Below, piece by piece: positions 25,956 through 32,080 of a stretch of 43,044 nt of DNA. Source of the DNA: an uncultured Bacteroidales bacterium (GTDB lineage: Bacteria; Bacteroidota; Bacteroidia; Bacteroidales; UBA3663). Position numbers and translations under genes: made by a program. The notes under the pieces were generated by a model that did no database searches, was not told where the DNA came from, and saw nothing but the letters and a program-made list of their open reading frames with translations. The stretch lies in the NCBI GenBank assembly GCA_902779265.1, contig CACZAY010000027.1:1-43044 (forward strand), given 5' to 3'. Each line of letters opens with the position of its first letter. Position 1 is the stretch's first letter.

Positions 25956-26186
25956 ATGGCCAACGGCTCACGACCACAAAACGGCGGGTTGGGACTGCCA
26001 TAGTGGAGCGGCCGACCGCAAAAAAGTGAGGATTGCGAAGCGGTAAGCCTTGTTTGAGGCCGACAGGCCGAGTTTGGCTTACAAGCGAGCGAGGCCACCT
26101 TTTTGCAGGCCGCGCAACGTAAGGCTTGACTTTCTTTGCTTACTTTCTTGTGTTAAGACAAGAAAGTAAGTGCCCTCCGCACAGGA
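25956..26186 (+). repeat. Interspersed intergenic element, copy C
   Basis: Starts ATGGCCAACGGCTCACG and closely follows copy B over about 215 bp. It ends in a 13-bp hairpin, CTTACTTTCTTGT (26139-26151) / ACAAGAAAGTAAG (26158-26170), with loop GTTAAG, then TGCCCTCCGCACAGGA. Compared with copy A, CG to AC in one arm is matched by CG to GT in the other. Confidence 0.85.
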
Positions 26187-26215
26187 GAATAAAGTAATTT
26201 GTAATTCATAAATAT

Positions 26216-26827
26216 ATGCACATCGCAGTTGCCGGAAACATCGGCTGTGGCAAGACCACATTGACCAAAATGTTGGCCAAGAGATATGGCTGGAAACCCA
26301 ATTTTGAGCCAGTTGACAACAATCCGTATTTGGCTGACTACTACGCGGATATGAAGCGTTGGTCGTTCAACCTTCAAGTCTATTTCCTGAGCAAACGCTT
26401 CAAGGATGTAGTCGAAATTTCGCGTAGCAAGGAAATCATCATCCAAGACCGCACCATCTTCGAGGATGCACGTATTTTCGCCCCGAACCTGAACGAGATG
26501 GGCATGATGGAAGACCGTGATTTCCAGAACTATTCCGACCTCTTCGACCTGATGATGAGCCTCGTCAAGCTGCCCGACCTGATGATCTACATCCGCAGCA
26601 GCATCCCGAACCTCATCGCCCAGATCGCCAAGCGTGGCCGCGACTACGAACAGACCATCCGCATCGACTATCTGACCGGCCTGAACAACCGCTACGAGGA
26701 GTGGATTTCATCGTACAAGGGCAAGGTCATCATCATCGACGGCGACACCTGCAAGTTCGAGACCAACCCCGAAGACTTCCTCAAGGTGACCGACCAGATT
26801 GACTCGGCCCTGTTCGGCTTGTTCTGA
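26216..26827 (+). CDS. Deoxynucleoside kinase, second tandem copy
   Basis: A 203-residue paralogue of the kinase at 25179. It carries the P-loop GNIGCGKT, NPYLADYYADMKRWSFNLQVYFL, the QDRTIFED motif and AKRGRDYEQTIRIDYL, and ends SALFGLF at a normal TGA. Tandem dNK pairs in Bacteroidetes probably divide purine substrates between them, as heterodimeric dAK/dGK enzymes do in some Lactobacillus; whether these two associate is not visible from sequence. A 43-bp gap separates it from the AT-rich CoiA-SLOG gene downstream. Confidence 0.9.
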   Translation: MHIAVAGNIGCGKTTLTKMLAKRYGWKPNFEPVDNNPYLADYYADMKRWSFNLQVYFLSKRFKDVVEISRSKEIIIQDRTIFEDARIFAPNLNEMGMMEDRDFQNYSDLFDLMMSLVKLPDLMIYIRSSIPNLIAQIAKRGRDYEQTIRIDYLTGLNNRYEEWISSYKGKVIIIDGDTCKFETNPEDFLKVTDQIDSALFGLF

Positions 26828-26870
26828 TGCACGACAAATATTTTTGTTTGTTTAAGACTCATTTTTGTGT

Positions 26871-28268
26871 ATGCCAGAAATCAAATACCAATATGCATTC
26901 ATCGATGGAGATAATATAGTTTCCATTGATGAAATAACAGAAGATAACCGCAGCCAATACAAGTTTAGGTGCATTGGCTGTGGTAAAGAACTTTTGCCTC
27001 GTGCAATTAATAGCATATATAGAAGAGCGCATTTTTATCATAAAGAATTGGCAGAATGTTCTGGAGAGACTTATTTGCACAAACTTGCAAAAAAAATTAT
27101 TAAAGACAAATTTGACAACTCGAAGGAATTCCTGGTAGAATATTGTGTTAATGAGACCTGCAGCCAATCTGAATGTAATTACAGAACAATTAGATGCACA
27201 CAAAATCATTTATGCCAAACTGTAGATTTAAAGCAATTTTATGACACATGCACAGAGGAAGTTCCAATAGATGATTATATTGCAGATTTGTTGCTAACTA
27301 ATAGCATAGAACCAAATGTGCCTCCAATTTTGATTGAAATATGGGTATCCCATAAGTGCGACGAAGAGAAAAGGGAATCAGGTCTGAAGATTATCGAAAT
27401 AAAAATAAAGGATGAGCAGGATATAAAAGATTTAGGCGACAAAAGCAAGCTGTGCGAAAGTGAAAAGATTAAATTCTATTCTTTTAAGAGGGAGAAAGTA
27501 AAAAAACATCTGACAAAGATTCAGAGATTTTTGTATAATCCGAATTTAGGAAGTAATGGTTGTTTGACAGAAGTAGACTGTTCTATGGCGTCATACAAAG
27601 TTAGGTCAAATTCTCTTGTCGAACTTAACATTATAAATTCAGATAATTATGGAAAATGCGATATTTGGGAACCTTTAATATGGATGTCATTACATAAGGG
27701 ATTGCGTCGATGTAATATGTGCAAATTCTATTATGCGACGCAATATGAGTCTTCTGCGAAGTGTAGATTGAGTACAAAATATGGAAAGCCAGAATATCCT
27801 TCTATGGATGAAGCTGATAGGTGTAGCAGTTTTTCTGTTGACAAACGAAGAACTGCTTGTATAAGTTCTTTTTCTTTCGAAGAAGTAACATTAAATCCTT
27901 TGTCAGAAAAGCCTGAATATAAAGTTATAATTGCAGTTGGTCGTTATTTTGATGATTATAATTTATTTAAGAAAAAAATATTGTATTTTTTGTCCGAAAA
28001 AATTAAAACACATTTAATTGTTGTTATTCAATTTGATTCAGATTCTTACTTTATAAAACAATTATCAAAAGATTTGGAATTTATCATAGAACCACATAGT
28101 GCAGAATGGGGAAGGTATGGTTCACATGCCATTAAGGTTTCTAATGATGAAATGACTACTGAAGCAGATGCATTAATCGCTTTTTGGGATGGGAAAAGCA
28201 TTGGTATTGGAAATTTAGTAAATCAAGCCAAAAAAAAAGGAATTAAATACGCCGTAATAAATTATTGA
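26871..28268 (+). CDS. CoiA-like nuclease fused to a Cys cluster and a SLOG/DUF2493-like domain
   Basis: A 465-residue cytosolic protein with no assigned function. Residues 34-37 are CIGC, followed by HFYH (54-57) and CSGETYLHKLAKKII (63-77), the layout of CoiA-family N-termini. A probable PD-(D/E)xK nuclease core follows at YIADLLL (Asp139) and PILIEIWVSHK (Glu156, His161). A second Cys cluster (CNMCKFYYA...KCRL...DRCSSF, about 281-321) looks like a zinc knuckle. Residues about 349-465 match a SLOG/DUF2493 fold: IIAVGRYFDDYNLF, AEWGRYGSHAIKVSNDEM, ADALIAFWDGKSIGIGNLVNQAKKKGIKYAVINY. The family's Gly-rich GGAxGAD loop is replaced by VIQFDSDSYF. The gene is strongly AT-rich and lacks the window's iterated motif, which suggests acquisition. 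A nucleotide-sensing defence effector is a reasonable guess, not shown. ATG 26871 is preferred over TTG 26865. Confidence 0.7.
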   Translation: MPEIKYQYAFIDGDNIVSIDEITEDNRSQYKFRCIGCGKELLPRAINSIYRRAHFYHKELAECSGETYLHKLAKKIIKDKFDNSKEFLVEYCVNETCSQSECNYRTIRCTQNHLCQTVDLKQFYDTCTEEVPIDDYIADLLLTNSIEPNVPPILIEIWVSHKCDEEKRESGLKIIEIKIKDEQDIKDLGDKSKLCESEKIKFYSFKREKVKKHLTKIQRFLYNPNLGSNGCLTEVDCSMASYKVRSNSLVELNIINSDNYGKCDIWEPLIWMSLHKGLRRCNMCKFYYATQYESSAKCRLSTKYGKPEYPSMDEADRCSSFSVDKRRTACISSFSFEEVTLNPLSEKPEYKVIIAVGRYFDDYNLFKKKILYFLSEKIKTHLIVVIQFDSDSYFIKQLSKDLEFIIEPHSAEWGRYGSHAIKVSNDEMTTEADALIAFWDGKSIGIGNLVNQAKKKGIKYAVINY

Positions 28269-28280
28269 TTTCTCTGTTAG

Positions 28281-28931
28281 TCACGACAGCGTCATCGCCA
28301 CCACTGCACCCCAGTGGAACAGCGTCCCGAGGATGACGTGGATGTGCCAGATGCCGTGATAGTAAGGATGTTGCGGCTCCTTGTCGTGCACGAAGAAATA
28401 GACGCCCGACGTGTAGGCCACACCCTCCATCAGAATCAGCGTGATGGCGCGCAGGTCGATGCATTCGCGCACCGACGGGATGATGTAGAGAATCGACCAG
28501 CCGAGCACCAGATAGAGCACCAATGAGGTCTTGGCCAACCGCTCGAACAGGAAGATTTTCAGGAAGATGCCCGTGAGCGACAGTGCCCAGATGATGCCGA
28601 AAGCCGTCCAGCCCGCCACAAAATGGTCGTCTTCAATCAGGCCCATGCAGATCGGCGTGTAGCTCGATGCGATGAGAAGATAGACCGAACAATGGTCCAG
28701 GATGCGCAGCGACCGCTTGTTGCTGGCGTCGGGTCGGCTCCAGTGATAGAAGCACGAGGCCAGATACATGAGCAGCATACCCACGGTGAAGAACGTCGCG
28801 CCGAAAGCCATCTCCCAGTTCTTCGAGTAGCCCAACCAAATAATCACCCACGCGATGCAGGGCACCAGACAGAGCCCTACCGTGTGGGTGATTGCGCTGA
28901 ATTTTTCGCCTTTGCTGTGCTTGATGCTCAT
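28281..28931 (-). CDS. trhA: Hemolysin III / PAQR-type membrane protein
   Basis: A 216-residue membrane protein with about seven helices. Conserved family motifs are visible: an early SAITHTVGL, CFYHWS, LDHCSVYLLIASSYTPICMG and the C-terminal HGIWHIHVILGTLFHWGAV, whose histidines form the metal site of PAQR relatives. Bacterial members (YqfA/TrhA) are linked to membrane-energetics and lipid homeostasis rather than proven haemolysis. The ATG at 28931 follows the thrC stop by 16 bp, so it is probably the last gene of the thr operon. It converges with the CoiA-SLOG gene with only 12 bp between. Confidence 0.85.
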   Translation of the reverse strand: MSIKHSKGEKFSAITHTVGLCLVPCIAWVIIWLGYSKNWEMAFGATFFTVGMLLMYLASCFYHWSRPDASNKRSLRILDHCSVYLLIASSYTPICMGLIEDDHFVAGWTAFGIIWALSLTGIFLKIFLFERLAKTSLVLYLVLGWSILYIIPSVRECIDLRAITLILMEGVAYTSGVYFFVHDKEPQHPYYHGIWHIHVILGTLFHWGAVVAMTLS

Positions 28932-28947
28932 GGCCAATGGCGCAGCT

Positions 28948-30294
28948 TTATAGATTCTTCATCAGGAATGCCTTGAAGTCGGCAAATTCGCCAGACATCG
29001 GGAGCGACTGCTTCGTGCCGTTCATGAACTTCTGTAACGTGGCAGGAATCTCGACCTTCTGGCCGATGATCGGTTCGACCGTATCCTTGAACTTGGCCGG
29101 ATGTGCAGTTTCGAGGAAGACGCCGACCTCACCTGCGCGGAGTCCATCGACCAGAGCCTGATAGCCGCATGCGCCGTGTGGGTCGCAGACGTAGCCGTCG
29201 TTCTTCAATGCCGACTGCATGGCCTTCTTGATCTGCTCGTCGTTGTAGGTTGCACCGCTGATTTCGCGGCAGATGGCCTCATGAGCCTCCTCGGGCGTGA
29301 TTTCACGCTTCAGCTGCTGGCCGCCGCCATACAGGTTGACGATGCGGGCGAAGTTCGACGGAGCACCGACGTCCATCGCATTGGCCAATGTAGCCTGCGT
29401 GGCACGTGGGTTGTAATGACCATCGGCCAAATACTGGAAGAAGATGTCGTTGGCGTTGTTCGATGCGATGAAACGCTTGACGGGCAGGCCCATCTTGGCT
29501 CCGAACAGGCCGGCGCAGATGTTGCCGAAGTTGCCCGACGGCACGCAGATCACTACGTTGTCGGCTTTGCCGGCCTTCTTCAGCTGTGCGTAGGCGTAGA
29601 AATAGTAGAATGCCTGTGGCAGGAACCGCGCTACGTTGATTGAGTTGGCCGATGTGAGGAAGAACTTGTCGTTCAGCTCCTTGTCCATGAATGCCTCCTT
29701 GACCAGACGCTGGCAGTCGTCGAACACGCCATCCACTTCAAGCGCGGTGATGTTCTGGCCGAGGGTGGTGAACTGCTTCTCCTGGATTTCGCTCACTTTG
29801 CCCTTCGGGTAAAGCACCGTCACGTCGATGCCGGGCACGCCGAGGAAGCCATTGGCCACAGCCGAACCCGTATCGCCCGATGTGGCTACGAGCACGTGTA
29901 CGTTGCCCTTGGTGCTTGGGTGCTGCTTGACGAAGTAGCTCAACAGACGGGCCATGAAACGCGCGCCGACGTCCTTGAATGCGCAGGTCGGGCCGTGATA
30001 GAGTTCGAGGCTGTAGATCTGCTCGTTGACCTTGACCAATGGGATGTCGAACTGGAGCGTGTCATAGACAATCTGCTTGAGGTCGGCCTCCGGGATGTCC
30101 TCGCCGAAGAATGCCTTGGCCACCTCGAACGAGATTTCCTGCAATGTCATGTCCTGCATCCGCTCGAAGAACGATGCTGGCAGCGGATTGATGCGCTCGG
30201 GCATGTAGAGACCCTTGTCGGGGGCCAATCCCTTGATGACGGCATCGCTGAGGGTGACCTCAGGCGCGATGCGGTTGGTGCTGTAATATTTCAT
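28948..30294 (-). CDS. thrC: Threonine synthase
   Basis: A PLP enzyme that converts O-phosphohomoserine to threonine. It is 448 aa with the N-terminus MKYYSTNRIAPEVTLSDAVIKGLAPDKGLYMPE. The PLP-lysine is in PTCAFKDVGARFMARLL, and the phosphate-binding and Gly-rich stretches are VATSGDTGSAVANGF and VPSGNFGNICAGLFGAKMGLP. Length and motifs are normal for the Bacteroidetes/proteobacterial long form. It lies downstream of thrA and apgM on the same strand and completes the pathway. It is preceded by a pyrimidine-rich leader similar to that of apgM. Confidence 0.95.
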   Translation of the reverse strand: MKYYSTNRIAPEVTLSDAVIKGLAPDKGLYMPERINPLPASFFERMQDMTLQEISFEVAKAFFGEDIPEADLKQIVYDTLQFDIPLVKVNEQIYSLELYHGPTCAFKDVGARFMARLLSYFVKQHPSTKGNVHVLVATSGDTGSAVANGFLGVPGIDVTVLYPKGKVSEIQEKQFTTLGQNITALEVDGVFDDCQRLVKEAFMDKELNDKFFLTSANSINVARFLPQAFYYFYAYAQLKKAGKADNVVICVPSGNFGNICAGLFGAKMGLPVKRFIASNNANDIFFQYLADGHYNPRATQATLANAMDVGAPSNFARIVNLYGGGQQLKREITPEEAHEAICREISGATYNDEQIKKAMQSALKNDGYVCDPHGACGYQALVDGLRAGEVGVFLETAHPAKFKDTVEPIIGQKVEIPATLQKFMNGTKQSLPMSGEFADFKAFLMKNL

Positions 30295-30350
30295 ATTCTA
30301 AGAGTTTTGAAAGGAAGTTAAAGGGGAGTAAAAGAGTAGTTAAAGGGACG
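30295..30350 (-). repeat. Pyrimidine-rich leader repeat before thrC
   Basis: Read on the minus strand, the leader is ACGTCCCTTTAACTACTC followed by more CTTTTACTCC-type units up to the ATG. It resembles the leaders of apgM (31944-32004) and the first kinase (25132-25178). The rest of the 30295-30653 gap holds a possible small ORF and a GAGACG hairpin. Confidence 0.5.
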
Positions 30351-30458
30351 TTTGCTGCATTTGTCCCGAACCTCGCACTCATTCTTTTATCCCCTGGTTG
30401 TTGCAGATGCCTTGAACATAGGCGTTCAAGTACCCGCTCGCTCCCTCTAATTTATAAT

Positions 30459-30569
30459 TCAAATCTTTTGCACAATCTTCTGTTGGTAGTTCGTGAATCG
30501 GAGCTTGTCCGCCTTGCCGAGTTCCTTTTGACTCTCTGCGATGATGTTGCGTAAACTGTTACGTTCCAT
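30459..30569 (-). CDS. Possible small or decayed ORF between apgM and thrC
   Basis: From the ATG at 30569 a 36-residue frame reads MERNSLRNIIAESQKELGKADKLRFTNYQQKIVQKI, charged and helical. In the next frame sequence continues open as AKDLNYKLEGASGYLNAYVQGICNNQGIKE before a stop, so it could be one ~65-residue ORF with a frameshift. I recognise no family. It lies inside the thr operon gap and could equally be noncoding. Confidence 0.25.
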   Translation of the reverse strand: MERNSLRNIIAESQKELGKADKLRFTNYQQKIVQKI

Positions 30570-30604
30570 TCTGGCGGCTTGAGCTATCGTCCCTTTCGCT
30601 CCCT

Positions 30605-30627
30605 GAGACGTGCCAATGGCGCGTCTC
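30605..30627. repeat. GAGACG/CGTCTC palindromic repeat
   Basis: GAGACG-t-GCC-aat-GGC-g-CGTCTC forms a hairpin and continues into TAC, like the GTAGAGACG...CGTCTCTAC hairpin at 6887-6915. It may act as a terminator or a REP-like dispersed palindrome between apgM and thrC. Confidence 0.5.
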
Positions 30628-30653
30628 TACACTCCATTTTCACTCCCCTTCTA

Positions 30654-31943
30654 TTACTTTTCGAGGAAGTCCCTGATGAACTGATCCTTCTCCAGCAGGC
30701 CGAATGCACCGTTGAAGCAGGCCTCTTCGTCGAACGACTGGACACCATCGGCCACAATCATGGCAGGGTCGGAGGCATCTTTTGACGGATGGTTCTGCCA
30801 GATGGCGAACGGCACAGGTGTCATCGTGTGCGTGCGATATTTGATTGGCGTCGGATGGTCGGGCAGAATGGCCACGCGCACCGGTTCTTCCCAGCTTGCT
30901 ACGCGGTTGAGGATTGGGCCGACGACCTTTTCGTCCAACATTTCGACGCACTGTTTCTTCAGTTCCGCATCGCCGTCGTGACCGGCCTCGTCGGTGGCCT
31001 CAACGTGCAGGAAGACGAAATCCTTGTCGCGCAGTTCGCGCAGTGCGGCATTGCGCTTGCCCTCGTAGTTGGTGTCCCACAGACCCGTCGCGCCCGGCAC
31101 TTCGACCTTCTTCAGGCCGCAATAGACGCCGATGCCGAAAATCAGATCGACGGCCGATATGACTGCGCCCGACTGGATGCGGTTGGGGAACAGCTCGTGC
31201 AGCGTCTGCATCTGCGGCCGATAGCCCAGGCTCCATGGCCAGATGGAATTGGCCGGGTCCTTGCCCTCCGCTACGCGATTTTTGTTGACCGGATGTTGGC
31301 CGAGCACCTCCTGGCTCCACAGGATCAGGTCGCGTAGCAGCTGCGCCGTGGCTTCCGATTCTGTATTTTCGGCCGATGGCATTTCCGGACGCCACGGTTT
31401 GCCGATGCGGTCGTGTGGCGGTGTGCATCGAACGAATTTCTTGCCGCCGCGGATCTTGAGCAGATGGCGGTAGCTCACGCCCTCGAAGAAGCGGATTGCG
31501 TTCGGGTCATTGGCCAAAATCGGGTTGTCGCTGTGCTTGGCGACGAATTCCGGCAGGCGCTGGTTGAGGTGTTCGATGAGCACGGCGGCCTCTTCGTTCG
31601 AGATGTTGCCGGCCGAGTGGTTCTTGATGTTGTCGCCCTCCAGACAGATGATGTTGCAGCGCATGGCCACTTCGTCGTCGTCGATGCTGACCTGCATGGA
31701 GGCGGCTTCGAGCGAGCCGCGACCTTCAAAGACCTTGGCCACGTCGTAGCCTAAAAGTCCGAGGTGGGCGATTTCGCTGCCTGGGTGGAAACCTTCGGGC
31801 ACGGTGACAAGTCGTCCGTTCACGCCTTCGCGGGCGATGCGGTCTATGTTCGGTTTGTTGGCCGCCTGCAGCGGTGTCTTGCCGCCCAACATGTCGATGG
31901 GTTCGTCGGCTGCGCCATCGGCCAAGATGATGAGATATTTCAT
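30654..31943 (-). CDS. ApgM-type phosphoglycerate mutase-like protein, probable homoserine kinase
   Basis: An alkaline-phosphatase-superfamily protein (429 aa) of the archaeal-type cofactor-independent phosphoglycerate mutase family. Metal-site motifs are visible: LIILADGAADEP, PEGFHPGSEIAHLGLLGYD, HVEATDEAGHDGD and ILPDHPTPIKYRTHT. It sits between thrA and thrC, an order conserved in Bacteroidetes, and no ThrB-type homoserine kinase is in the window. From this context I infer that it phosphorylates homoserine to supply ThrC; the glycolytic mutase role remains possible. Frame and length are normal. It is preceded by the pyrimidine-rich leader. Confidence 0.85.
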   Translation of the reverse strand: MKYLIILADGAADEPIDMLGGKTPLQAANKPNIDRIAREGVNGRLVTVPEGFHPGSEIAHLGLLGYDVAKVFEGRGSLEAASMQVSIDDDEVAMRCNIICLEGDNIKNHSAGNISNEEAAVLIEHLNQRLPEFVAKHSDNPILANDPNAIRFFEGVSYRHLLKIRGGKKFVRCTPPHDRIGKPWRPEMPSAENTESEATAQLLRDLILWSQEVLGQHPVNKNRVAEGKDPANSIWPWSLGYRPQMQTLHELFPNRIQSGAVISAVDLIFGIGVYCGLKKVEVPGATGLWDTNYEGKRNAALRELRDKDFVFLHVEATDEAGHDGDAELKKQCVEMLDEKVVGPILNRVASWEEPVRVAILPDHPTPIKYRTHTMTPVPFAIWQNHPSKDASDPAMIVADGVQSFDEEACFNGAFGLLEKDQFIRDFLEK

Positions 31944-32004
31944 TTTAAAGGGTATTTAAGGGAAGTGAAAAGGGAGTGAAAGAGGAGTAAAAGGGACGAT
32001 ACCA
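31944..32004 (-). repeat. Pyrimidine-rich leader repeat before apgM
   Basis: Minus-strand reading: GGTATCGTCCCTTTTACTCC, then CTCTTTCACTCCC-type units and CCCTTAAATACCC up to the ATG. It closely parallels the leader of the first deoxynucleoside kinase (TATCGTCCCTTTCACTCC). Confidence 0.6.
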
Positions 32005-32045
32005 TCGGCTGTTCCCTCTTTTTTGCCTTCGGTTGTGACTTCCCG

Positions 32046-32077
32046 CCTCCTCCCCTCGGGGAGGTTGGGAGGGGGTC
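32046..32077. repeat. Stop-codon-adjacent GC-rich hairpin repeat
   Basis: A copy with the palindrome CCTCCCCTCGGGGAGG and the T variant (GGTTGGGAGGGGG). It begins 3 bp beyond the thrA stop codon and matches the copy after the amidase gene. Confidence 0.75.
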
Positions 32078-32080
32078 ATT

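Noticed and set aside
21432-26186. CRISPR array or insertion-sequence interpretation of the dispersed repeats
   Set aside because: There are only single dispersed copies of 50-230 bp, with no regular short repeats and spacers, no transposase reading frame and no obvious target-site duplications.
26859-27209. Minus-strand frame inside the CoiA-SLOG gene
   Set aside because: The plus strand carries recognisable Cys and nuclease motifs; the antisense translation does not.
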